Source: an uncultured Chthoniobacterales bacterium (GTDB taxonomy: Bacteria; Verrucomicrobiota; Verrucomicrobiia; Chthoniobacterales; UBA10450). From it: a stretch of DNA of 6,224 nt. Below the pieces are notes generated by a model. The model was not told the origin of the DNA and searched no databases. It was given only the letters and a program-made list of their open reading frames with translations. The stretch's first letter is position 1. Every line of letters begins with the position of its first letter. Below, piece by piece: positions 1-5,738 of this stretch. Location: NCBI GenBank assembly GCA_955652255.1, contig CATPAW010000237.1, positions 1 to 6,224 of the forward strand, written 5' to 3'. The translations under genes and the position numbers were made by a program.

Positions 1-68
1 GCGCTTTGACAATCTTTGGACAGCCGCAATGCGAGCGCGACCAGCCGATAAAAGCGCACTGCGGCTGT
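1..68. repeat. Two interleaved inverted repeats
   Basis: GCGCTTT (1-7) is the exact reverse complement of AAAGCGC (51-57). ACAGCCGCA (20-28) is the exact reverse complement of TGCGGCTGT (60-68), and TGCG (30-33) with CGCA (55-58) continues that second stem after one mismatch. The two long pairings cross, so they are either mutually exclusive or form a pseudoknot. A second CAGCCG at 42-47 can compete for 62-67. No T-run follows, so this is not an ordinary intrinsic terminator. The left arm touches the window edge and may extend further. Confidence 0.45.
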
Positions 69-69
69 T

Positions 70-101
70 AGCGATTTAGCAATTGAGCGATTCAGCGATT
101 A
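70..101. repeat. Four-copy imperfect 8-bp tandem repeat
   Basis: Four consecutive octamers start at 70, 78, 86 and 94: AGCGATTT, AGCAATTG, AGCGATTC and AGCGATTA. The first seven bases are identical in three copies and differ at one position in the other. The eighth base varies. The array lies 50 to 80 bases upstream of the response-regulator start and overlaps a weak promoter-like pair. It could be a simple slippage product or a set of direct-repeat protein-binding sites. The sequence alone does not decide. Confidence 0.55.
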
Positions 102-151
102 GCGGACAATGATCGCGTAGTCACTAACTCACTACTTCGGTAATTCGCCAA

Positions 152-1579
152 ATGGACTCGATGCAGCCCACCATCCTCATTGTCGACGACGAGAAGCATA
201 CGCGCGACGGATTGCGGCGTTTGCTCGAGAACGAGTACGACGTCTATGTCGCAGCGGACATTGCCGGCGCGATCGACGTGCTCGAACGCGAACAAATTGA
301 TCTTCTTCTCACCGATCTGCGCCTGGGCAATGAAGACGGGATGAGCTTGATCGATCGCGCGCTGAAAATGCCGCACCCGCCCATCTGCATCATGATGACA
401 GCGTATGGCTCGGTTGACATCGCGGTCGAAGCGATGAAGCGCGGCGCTTACGATTTTGTGACCAAGCCGCTTAATCTCGACAAGGTTGAAATGTTGATCG
501 CGCGCGCCTTGCAAAGCCGGAAGCTGGAGCAGGAAAACCGCACGCTGCGTCAGCAAGTAGACGAACGCTACGGACTCGAGAACATCATCGGAGAGTCGGC
601 GGTGTTGCGCGAAGTCCTCGACACCATCCGCCAGGTCGCGCCCTCCTCGGCGAATGTTTTGCTCGAGGGCGAAAGCGGCACGGGCAAAGAATTGGCGGCC
701 CATGCCATTCACAATCTGAGCCGGCGCAACAAAGCAAAATTCGTGATCGTGCATTGCGCCGCGCTCTCACCAACGCTGCTCGAGAGCGAATTATTCGGCC
801 ATGAGAAAGGCGCGTTCACCGGCGCGCACGAACGCCGGATCGGCCGGTTCGAACAAGCAAACGGCGGCACAATTTTTCTCGACGAAGTGGCCGAAATCAG
901 TCCCAGCACGCAGGTCAAATTGCTGCGCGTGATCAGCGAGGAGCGCGCCTTCGAGCGCGTCGGCGGCAATCAAGCCTTGCGCGCGGACGTGCGCCTCATC
1001 GCCGCCACCAACAAGAACCTCGAAACGCTCGTGCGCGAAGGAAAATTCCGCGACGATCTTTTCTTTCGCCTGAACGTTGTCCGCATCACCATGCCGCCGT
1101 TGCGCGAAAGGAAAGAAGATATTCTTCTCCTAGTTCGCGGATTTTTGCGGCATTTCTGCAAAGCGAACAACAAACCACTTGTCGATCTAACGGCCGATGC
1201 CATGGACGCGCTTCTTACGTACAACTGGCCCGGCAACGTGCGCGAGTTGCGAACCGCCATCGAGCACGGCGTCGTCATGGCCACTGGCCCAAAAATCACG
1301 TTGCGCGATCTGCCCACGGCCGTGCGACAGGCGGCCGGCGCCAGTTTGCCGCGCGGGATTTCAGCGGCGAAAGCGTTCGGCGAAAAATCCAGTCCACTCG
1401 ACCTTCATGAGACAGAAAAAAAATTGATCATGCAAGCGCTCGCCACGACCAATGGAAACGTGACCGCCGCTGCGAAAAAGCTCGGTATCAGCCGGCGCAC
1501 GCTTCATCGAAAGATCAACGAAATGAATGCGGCCAAGTCGCAGGCCGACGTTGCGACAGCGGAGCAAGACAATCAGTGA
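152..1579 (+). CDS. Sigma-54-dependent response regulator (NtrC family)
   Basis: This is a 475-residue two-component transcriptional activator that would drive RNA polymerase carrying sigma-54 once phosphorylated. The receiver domain (about 6-120) has the acidic pair D12/D13, phospho-acceptor D55, T83 and K105. A short charged linker (about 121-140) follows. The AAA+ domain (about 144-366) has Walker A GESGTGKE (173-180), the sigma-54-contacting GAFTGA loop (220-225), Walker B with D244-E245, arginine-finger candidates R300 and R306, and WPGNVREL (359-366). A Fis-type helix-turn-helix lies at about 437-458 (VTAAAKKLGISRRTLHRKIN). All catalytic motifs are intact, so it should be active; the usual NCAAL is HCAAL here (201-205). 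The start is the first ATG after the in-frame TAA at 125-127; ATG at 161 is an alternative, and neither has a Shine-Dalgarno sequence. No partner histidine kinase is in the window, so signal and targets are unknown. Confidence 0.96.
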   Translation: MDSMQPTILIVDDEKHTRDGLRRLLENEYDVYVAADIAGAIDVLEREQIDLLLTDLRLGNEDGMSLIDRALKMPHPPICIMMTAYGSVDIAVEAMKRGAYDFVTKPLNLDKVEMLIARALQSRKLEQENRTLRQQVDERYGLENIIGESAVLREVLDTIRQVAPSSANVLLEGESGTGKELAAHAIHNLSRRNKAKFVIVHCAALSPTLLESELFGHEKGAFTGAHERRIGRFEQANGGTIFLDEVAEISPSTQVKLLRVISEERAFERVGGNQALRADVRLIAATNKNLETLVREGKFRDDLFFRLNVVRITMPPLRERKEDILLLVRGFLRHFCKANNKPLVDLTADAMDALLTYNWPGNVRELRTAIEHGVVMATGPKITLRDLPTAVRQAAGASLPRGISAAKAFGEKSSPLDLHETEKKLIMQALATTNGNVTAAAKKLGISRRTLHRKINEMNAAKSQADVATAEQDNQ

Positions 1580-1663
1580 CCCCTCCAACGGCGCGCGGCA
1601 AGATCGACAACTCCGCGGAAAGTTTCCCGTTTACGAACCGCCTTCGAGCGTTTCAATTATCAC

Positions 1664-3049
1664 GTGACGCAGGCGAAAAGAATCTTCGGGACTGACGGCG
1701 TCCGCGGCGTCGCCAATGTCGAGCCGGTCACCGCTGAGACTGCGCTAAAACTGGGCCGCGCTGCCGCGCACGTTTTCACGCAGCTCAATCCGCGCACGAT
1801 TCCGGAAGGTGCGCGCCCGAAAATTGTGCTGGGCAAAGACACGCGCCTTTCCGGTTACATGCTCGAGAACGCGCTCGTCGCCGGAATTACTTCGCTCGGT
1901 GTCGATGTCCTCGTCATCGGTCCGCTGCCCACGCCGGGCGTCGCTTACATCACTCGCTCGCTGCGCGCCGATGCCGGCATCGTTCTTTCCGCTTCACACA
2001 ATTCCTACGAAGACAACGGCATCAAATTTTTCCGGCACGACGGCTACAAACTGGACGACCAGATCGAACAAAAAATCGAGCAGCTCGTTTTCGCTGGCGA
2101 GATCGATTCCATCCGGCCGACCGCGGGAAAAATCGGACAGGCCGCGCGCATCGACGACGCGCTCGGCCGCTACGTTGAATTCGCCAAGAGGAGTTTCCCC
2201 CGCGACATGTCTCTCGAACAAATGCGCGTCGCGGTCGATGTCGCCAACGGCGCAGCTTACAAATCGACACCGTGCATTTTGCGCGAGCTCGGCGCCGATG
2301 TGATTGTCGCGCACGACGAGCCGAACGGCATGAACATCAACGCGCAATGCGGCAGCATGCATCCGCAGGAAATTCAGCGCGTCGTCAAAGAGAGCGGAGC
2401 GCATGTTGGCATCACGCACGACGGCGACGCCGATCGCGTCCTGCTCTGCGACGAGAAGGGGGAGATTGTCGACGGAGACGAAATTCTCGCCATCGCCGCG
2501 GCTGATCTGTTGCGCGCCGGCCAACTGCGTGACAATACGCTTGTCGCCACGGTGACGAGTAACTTCGGCCTCGACGAAACGCTCGCCGCGCGTGGCGGTA
2601 AAATCGTGCGCACGCAAGTGGGCGATCGTTATGTGATCGAAGAAATGGTTGCCCGTAATTTCAATCTCGGCGGCGAGCAAAGCGGCCACATTATCTTTCG
2701 CGATTTCACCACGACCGGCGACGGCATCATCAGCGCGCTGCAAATTTTGCGGATCATGCATGCCACCGGGGAACCGTTGAGCAAATTGAAAACCTGCCTG
2801 AAAAAATACCCGCAGGCGCAGCGCAATCTCAAAGTAAAATCAAAGCCGCCGATCGAAGAGCTGCGCGAAGTCGTAAAATTGCGAGATGAAGCCGAGCGTG
2901 AACTCGCCGGCAAAGGCCGCGTGCTCCTTCGTTATTCCGGGACCGAGCCGAAGATTCGTTTACTCATCGAAGGCCGCGAATTGGATAAGATCGACAAGCA
3001 GGCCAACCGGATCGCGGACGCAATTCAAAGTGCCATCGGCGCGAATTGA
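1664..3049 (+). CDS. glmM: Phosphoglucosamine mutase GlmM
   Basis: This cytoplasmic enzyme converts glucosamine-6-phosphate to glucosamine-1-phosphate, leading to UDP-GlcNAc for peptidoglycan. The 461-residue protein has the four-domain phosphohexomutase layout. It shows FGTDGVRG (8-15), the active-site loop SASHNS with phosphoserine candidate S111, the Mg-binding loop DGDADR (253-258), VGDRYV (320-325), the sugar-binding loop GGEQSGH (337-343) and the phosphate-binding loop RYSGTEPKIR (424-433). GGEQSGH and the FGTDGVRG start favour GlmM over phosphomannomutase. The loop reads HNS where HNP is usual. Length is slightly above the typical 445-450. The GTG at 1664 is the only ATG/GTG/TTG codon in this frame between the regulator's stop and the conserved N-terminus, so the start is well fixed although no Shine-Dalgarno is seen. 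The 84-base gap after the regulator permits co-transcription. Confidence 0.97.
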   Translation: MTQAKRIFGTDGVRGVANVEPVTAETALKLGRAAAHVFTQLNPRTIPEGARPKIVLGKDTRLSGYMLENALVAGITSLGVDVLVIGPLPTPGVAYITRSLRADAGIVLSASHNSYEDNGIKFFRHDGYKLDDQIEQKIEQLVFAGEIDSIRPTAGKIGQAARIDDALGRYVEFAKRSFPRDMSLEQMRVAVDVANGAAYKSTPCILRELGADVIVAHDEPNGMNINAQCGSMHPQEIQRVVKESGAHVGITHDGDADRVLLCDEKGEIVDGDEILAIAAADLLRAGQLRDNTLVATVTSNFGLDETLAARGGKIVRTQVGDRYVIEEMVARNFNLGGEQSGHIIFRDFTTTGDGIISALQILRIMHATGEPLSKLKTCLKKYPQAQRNLKVKSKPPIEELREVVKLRDEAERELAGKGRVLLRYSGTEPKIRLLIEGRELDKIDKQANRIADAIQSAIGAN

Positions 3050-3061
3050 TCCGATGACGCG

Positions 3062-3104
3062 CGTTCCATTTTTGAAGTGGGAGGGCGCTGCGCCGTCAGC
3101 GCCC
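3062..3104. repeat. REP-like hairpin element, glmM/scpB gap
   Basis: A head CGTTCCA (3062-3068) is followed by GTGGGA (3077-3082) and a perfect 8-bp hairpin: GGGCGCTG (3083-3090), loop CGCCGT (3091-3096), CAGCGCCC (3097-3104). The same order of CGTTCCA, GTGG and a hairpin with a C[G/T]CCGT loop recurs at 5634-5669 with a different stem sequence, which points to a dispersed repeat family. It starts 13 bases after the glmM stop. It could slow polymerase or protect the transcript 3' end, but no T-run follows. Confidence 0.6.
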
Positions 3105-3121
3105 ATAAATTTGGGGCACGA

Positions 3122-3135
3122 GTCGCCGCGGCGAC
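3122..3135. repeat. 14-bp perfect palindrome before scpB
   Basis: GTCGCCGCGGCGAC reads the same on both strands. It lies 18 bases downstream of the hairpin at 3083-3104 and 14 bases before the scpB start codon. It could be the second half of the same compound repeat, or an operator-like dyad close to the translation start. As RNA it would fold only as a tight stem, so a DNA-level role or a repeat remnant is as likely as an RNA one. Confidence 0.5.
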
Positions 3136-3148
3136 CGTCCATCCGCCT

Positions 3149-3784
3149 ATGAACCTTACGCGAGTTGTTGAGGCTTTGTTGTTCAGCGCGCCACGGCCGC
3201 TTTCGGCAAAAGAGATTGTCGATCTTTTGCGACGCGCGGGTGCGGCAGATGAATTCTCGCCTAACGAGTTTGCTCGCACGGTCGAGGCGGAAGTTACCGC
3301 CGCGCTTGAGCAATTGAAAATCGAATACATCGAGCAAGCACGCGCGTTTCGACCCGTCGAAAAGGCCGAGGGTTGGCAGCTCGCAACCGATCCGCAGTAC
3401 GCGCAATGGGTGCGCCAGCTTTTCCCCGAGCCAAAACCGGCGCGCCTGAGCGCGCCTGCGCTCGAGACGCTCGCCATCATCGCTTACCGGCAGCCAATCA
3501 CACGCGCCGATGTCGAAGCCGTGCGCGGCGTCACCATTGATGGAGTTCTGCAAACGTTAATGGAACGCGGCCTCGTCAAAATCAGCGGCCGCGCCGAAAT
3601 TCCCGGTCGCCCGCTCCTTTACGAAACAACGCAATTTTTTCTCGATCACTTTGGTCTACGCACTCTCGACGAATTACCCAACGTCGAGGAATTGCGGAAG
3701 CGTTACTTGCCGGTGAGTCCGCGTCCAGAATCGCTGCGGCCGCCGGTTGCGAGCGATCAAGCTCCGGCGGCGTCGACAAGCTGA
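3149..3784 (+). CDS. scpB: Segregation and condensation protein B (ScpB)
   Basis: ScpB is the dimeric winged-helix accessory subunit of the bacterial SMC-ScpAB condensin, acting on the chromosome during segregation. The 211-residue product shows the family N-terminus (VEALLFSAPRPLSAKEI, from residue 7) for the first winged helix. The diagnostic second half follows: LETLAIIAYRQPITRADVE (105-123), RGVTIDGVLQTLMERGLVKI (126-145) and GRAEIPGRPLLYETT (147-161), ending with FGLRTLDELPNVEEL. A proline/alanine-rich tail (about 188-211) is expendable-looking. Start choice: the frame can be extended to a GTG at 3077, but that would translate the repeat and palindrome into a sequence with no family match, while ATG 3149 gives the expected N-terminus. 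No Shine-Dalgarno is visible. scpA, often the upstream neighbour, is not in the window. Confidence 0.96.
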   Translation: MNLTRVVEALLFSAPRPLSAKEIVDLLRRAGAADEFSPNEFARTVEAEVTAALEQLKIEYIEQARAFRPVEKAEGWQLATDPQYAQWVRQLFPEPKPARLSAPALETLAIIAYRQPITRADVEAVRGVTIDGVLQTLMERGLVKISGRAEIPGRPLLYETTQFFLDHFGLRTLDELPNVEELRKRYLPVSPRPESLRPPVASDQAPAASTS

Positions 3785-3788
3785 GTCG

Positions 3789-4811
3789 GTGAGAACAGCA
3801 GCGCTCTTCGCTGGTCTTTTTCTCGGCGCAACATCGACAATTGCTTCTGCGGAATTACGGACCACCGATTGCGCGCGCGCTGCAAAATATTCCGAGAGCC
3901 AGTGTGGCATTTCGATATTGGTCATGCAAAACGGCCGCACCGTTTTCGAACATTACGCGAACGGCGGATTGCCCGACGGCAAACGGCCGATCTTCAGCGG
4001 CACGAAAAGTTTTTGGGGCATCGCCGCGCTTTGTGCCGTGCACGACGGCCTGATCAAACTCGACGATCATGCCGCCGATACGATCACGGAATGGAAAAGC
4101 GATCCGCGTAAGTCGCAGATCACGGTTCGCCAGCTCTTAAATTTCACCGACGGGATCGACGCTGCGCCACATCTCCATCGCGCCTCGATCCGCGATCGCA
4201 ACGCCGCGGCGATTCGATTGTCGATCTTAGCGGAGCCGGGCACCCGATTCATTTATGGCCCGAGTCATCTTCAGGTTCTTTCGGAATTGCTGCGCCGAAA
4301 ATTAAAAGGGCACGGAACGATCGCGTACCTCGAAGAACACGTTCTTAATCCGCTTGGCCTCTATAATCTGGAATTTAAAAGGGACGCGCGCGGGAATCCG
4401 TTGCCGGCGAGCGGATTTGAATTGACGGCCCGCGAATGGGCGCGGCTCGGAGAGCTCGTGCTCGGTCATGGGAGTTATCATGGCCGGCAAATCGTGCCGG
4501 CCGATTTGTTGAAACAGGCGTTTACCGGGTCAGCGGTCAATCCATCCTATGGGCTGACCTTTTGGTTGAATCGACAAGCCCCGCATGCGAACGAGATCGA
4601 CGTCGAGAAAGAGCTCGACCTCCCGTGGGAGCGCGCGCGTTGGATCGACATCTGTATTTGCAAAGCCGCGCCGGCGGACATGATCGTCGGTCTCGGCTCC
4701 GCTTACCAACGCTTGTTTATCATCCCGTCCGGCAACCTGGTGATCGTGCGACAGGGGCGGGAGGCCAAATTTTCCGACGCGCATTTTCTGCGGCTCGTGC
4801 TTGGATTGTAG
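3789..4811 (+). CDS. Exported serine hydrolase, beta-lactamase/class C PBP fold
   Basis: This 340-residue protein is predicted to be exported. From the GTG start, residues 1-21 form a signal peptide (R2, hydrophobic core, ASA cleavage site before E22). The mature part matches the beta-lactamase-like serine hydrolase fold. It has the nucleophile motif S-x-x-K as SGTK (S70, K73) followed by a helix, VRQLLNFTDGI (113-123) where relatives have a LLTHTSGL-type stretch, and FIYGPS (154-159) in place of the usual Y-x-N with Y156 as likely base. The C-terminal GLGSAYQRLFIIPSGN (301-316) replaces the KTG/HTG region. Substrate is unknown: candidates are peptidoglycan peptides, D-amino-acid peptides, esters or amides. 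A true beta-lactamase role is not supported. It starts 4 bases after the scpB stop, suggesting co-transcription. A TTG at 3747 would add an arginine-rich N-terminus overlapping scpB and is less likely. Confidence 0.85.
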   Translation: MRTAALFAGLFLGATSTIASAELRTTDCARAAKYSESQCGISILVMQNGRTVFEHYANGGLPDGKRPIFSGTKSFWGIAALCAVHDGLIKLDDHAADTITEWKSDPRKSQITVRQLLNFTDGIDAAPHLHRASIRDRNAAAIRLSILAEPGTRFIYGPSHLQVLSELLRRKLKGHGTIAYLEEHVLNPLGLYNLEFKRDARGNPLPASGFELTAREWARLGELVLGHGSYHGRQIVPADLLKQAFTGSAVNPSYGLTFWLNRQAPHANEIDVEKELDLPWERARWIDICICKAAPADMIVGLGSAYQRLFIIPSGNLVIVRQGREAKFSDAHFLRLVLGL

Positions 4812-4856
4812 GGGACGTCGTTGGCGTCCCACGGGAAGCGAACCCCTTCCCCTACA
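4807..4856. repeat. 50-bp inverted-repeat element overlapping the hydrolase stop
   Basis: Outer arms TGTAGGGG (4807-4814) and CCCCTACA (4849-4856) are exact reverse complements. Inside are two smaller hairpins: GGGACG (4812-4817) with CGTCCC (4825-4830), and GGGAAG (4833-4838) with CTTCCC (4846-4851). The inner and outer pairings overlap, so they compete. The hydrolase stop codon TAG (4809-4811) lies within the left arm. This may be another intergenic repeat insertion or a bidirectional transcript-end structure. It has no T-run typical of an intrinsic terminator. Confidence 0.55.
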
Positions 4857-4874
4857 GAATCATCGTTCGTCGCA

Positions 4875-4903
4875 TTGACTTATGCGCCTATTTCCTGAAC
4901 GAT
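4875..4903 (+). promoter_or_regulatory. Weak candidate promoter for the lemA gene
   Basis: TTGACT (4875-4880) matches the sigma-70 -35 consensus at five of six positions. After a 17-base spacer, AACGAT (4898-4903) matches the -10 consensus at only three of six. The position, 25 bases before the lemA start and after the inverted-repeat element, is plausible for an independent promoter. The poor -10 makes this tentative. Confidence 0.2.
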
Positions 4904-4928
4904 TGCCGCGAATCACATTGTCGATCTT

Positions 4929-5582
4929 ATGAACAAGTTTGCCATCGGCTGCGGCGGAGTGGTTTTGATCCTCGTCTTCATTCTCGTCGTCGCGGGGCTC
5001 GCGCTCATGGGCAATTACAATCGCCTGGTCAGGTTGCAGCAAAGTGTCGACGCGCAATGGGCGCAGGTTCAAAATGTTTACCAACGCCGCGCCGATCTGA
5101 TTCCAAATCTCGTTAACACGGTTGCCGGTGCCGCCAATTTCGAAAAATCAACATTGGTCGAAATCACCAACGCGCGGGCGAGCGTGGGCCGGGTGCGGCT
5201 CGATCCGAACAAAGCGCCGACGGATGCCGCGCAACTACAGCAATTTCAGGAGGCGCAGGGACAATTGAGCAACGCGCTGTCGCGTTTGCTCGTCGTGAGC
5301 GAGCGTTACCCGGAGCTTCGCGCCAATCAAAATTTCCTCGGCTTACAGGCGCAGCTGGAAGGGAGCGAAAACCGTATCGCGGTCGAGCGCGGCAAATTCA
5401 ATGACGTCGTGCAAAGCTACAACACGACGGTGCGCAGTTTTCCGGCAAACTTGATTGCGGGGATGTTCGGTTTTGCACCGCGCCCGTTTTTCAACGCGCA
5501 GCCCGGCGCGGAAAGACCGCCGGCGGTGAATTTCAATTTCGGCACGCCGGCTCCGGCGGCATCGCCGGCCGGGTCGCCGTAA
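4929..5582 (+). CDS. lemA: LemA family membrane protein
   Basis: A 217-residue membrane-anchored protein. One hydrophobic segment (about 4-27) follows the short start MNK, and the rest forms the LemA helical domain. Family signatures are YNRLV (30-34), RRADLIPNLV (53-62), YPELRANQNF (127-136), LEGSENRI (143-150) and YNTTVRSFPANL (164-175). The C-terminus (184-217) is a proline/alanine-rich, low-complexity tail. Family length is usually about 185-200 residues, so only the tail is extra. The biochemical role of LemA proteins is poorly defined. They often neighbour TPM-domain genes, as here. C8 is not in a proper lipobox, so this is a transmembrane anchor rather than a lipoprotein. This family is distinct from the Pseudomonas sensor kinase once called LemA. 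No Shine-Dalgarno precedes the ATG. Confidence 0.95.
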   Translation: MNKFAIGCGGVVLILVFILVVAGLALMGNYNRLVRLQQSVDAQWAQVQNVYQRRADLIPNLVNTVAGAANFEKSTLVEITNARASVGRVRLDPNKAPTDAAQLQQFQEAQGQLSNALSRLLVVSERYPELRANQNFLGLQAQLEGSENRIAVERGKFNDVVQSYNTTVRSFPANLIAGMFGFAPRPFFNAQPGAERPPAVNFNFGTPAPAASPAGSP

Positions 5583-5590
5583 CGTGGTAA

Positions 5591-5611
5591 GGACATCTCT
5601 CCGAGATGTCC
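5591..5611. repeat. Perfect 9-bp hairpin after lemA
   Basis: GGACATCTC (5591-5599) and GAGATGTCC (5603-5611) are exact reverse complements around the loop TCC. It begins 8 bases after the lemA stop. No T-run follows, so a classic intrinsic terminator is unlikely. It may be a REP-like unit or a transcript-stabilising stem between lemA and the TPM gene. The CTCCG core at its apex resembles the CTCCGT loop of the hairpin at 5648-5669. Confidence 0.6.
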
Positions 5612-5633
5612 GTGATATGGTCGCGATCGGCGC

Positions 5634-5733
5634 CGTTCCAAAGGTGGATCGTGCGCTCCGTCGCGCGATGCTAATCGATATGCCGCTTTCCCCGCGTAAT
5701 TTTAACATCGAGCAAGGGACTGCTCGATCCACC
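5634..5733. repeat. Inverted doublet of a hairpin repeat (REP/BIME- or MITE-like)
   Basis: GGTGGATCG (5643-5651) and CGATCCACC (5725-5733) are perfect 9-bp terminal inverted repeats. Each end also folds on its own. The left hairpin pairs ATCGTGCG (5648-5655) with CGCGCGAT (5662-5669), with one G-T pair, around loop CTCCGT. The right hairpin pairs ATCGAGCA (5707-5714) with TGCTCGAT (5721-5728) around AGGGAC. Read inward from each end, the two 28-base units agree at 22 positions. The left unit is preceded by CGTTCCA (5634-5640), as at 3062-3068. A 36-base centre without obvious structure separates them. It ends 5 bases before the TPM gene's ATG. No transposase is present, so any mobility would be in trans. 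Confidence 0.65.
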
Positions 5734-5738
5734 AACTA

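Larger units (their letters stand above)
1..151. other. Non-coding leader upstream of the response regulator
   Basis: No convincing gene lies here. The three + frames are closed by stops at 7-9, 69-71 and 77-79. The frame ending at 77-79 could be the last 25 codons of an upstream gene, but its peptide is not recognisable. An in-frame TAA at 125-127 bounds the start of the next gene. The stretch holds interleaved inverted repeats (1-68) and an 8-bp tandem repeat (70-101). A perfect TTGACA hexamer sits at 6-11 without a good -10 partner. A weaker pair, TTGAGC (83-88) and GACAAT (105-110) with 16-bp spacing, could be a housekeeping promoter inside the tandem repeat. No sigma-54 -24/-12 promoter was seen. 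Confidence 0.5.

Noticed and set aside
2..79. C-terminal end of an upstream gene
   Set aside because: The frame is open to a TAG at 77-79, but only 25 codons are visible, the peptide is unrecognised and inverted repeats overlap it.
92..754. Long minus-strand open frame (220 codons) opposite the regulator
   Set aside because: It is antisense to the receiver and AAA+ coding region, has no recognisable family, and long antisense frames are expected in GC-rich genes.
1577..1663. Regulator and glmM share a reading frame separated by one stop, hinting at a readthrough fusion
   Set aside because: The intervening 28 codons have no domain or linker character and GTG 1664 sits exactly at the GlmM N-terminus; the shared frame is a one-in-three coincidence.
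1994..2761. Minus-strand open frame of 255 codons opposite glmM
   Set aside because: glmM is beyond doubt by its motifs. The antisense translation has no domain features and reflects codon bias.
3077..3148. N-terminal extension of scpB to a GTG at 3077
   Set aside because: The extra 24 residues translate the hairpin and palindrome; the ScpB family N-terminus begins at ATG 3149.
2960..3553. Minus-strand open frame spanning the glmM end, the gap and scpB
   Set aside because: It crosses two certain genes and an intergenic repeat on the other strand and has no family resemblance.
3747..3788. TTG start adding 14 arginine-rich residues to the serine hydrolase, possibly a Tat signal
   Set aside because: It would overlap scpB by 38 bases and lacks a proper RRxF motif. 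The GTG at 3789 gives a normal Sec signal peptide.
4436..5116. Plus-strand open frame of 226 codons across the hydrolase end and lemA start
   Set aside because: It is out of frame with both real genes, runs through the intergenic element and is arginine-rich without domain features.
5553..5568. Hairpin CCGGCG-GCAT-CGCCGG near the lemA 3' end
   Set aside because: It lies in GC-rich proline/alanine codons of the LemA tail, where such short palindromes arise by composition.
5591..5611. Intrinsic terminator after lemA
   Set aside because: The stem is perfect, but no T-run follows it, so a repeat or stabilising hairpin is the better description.
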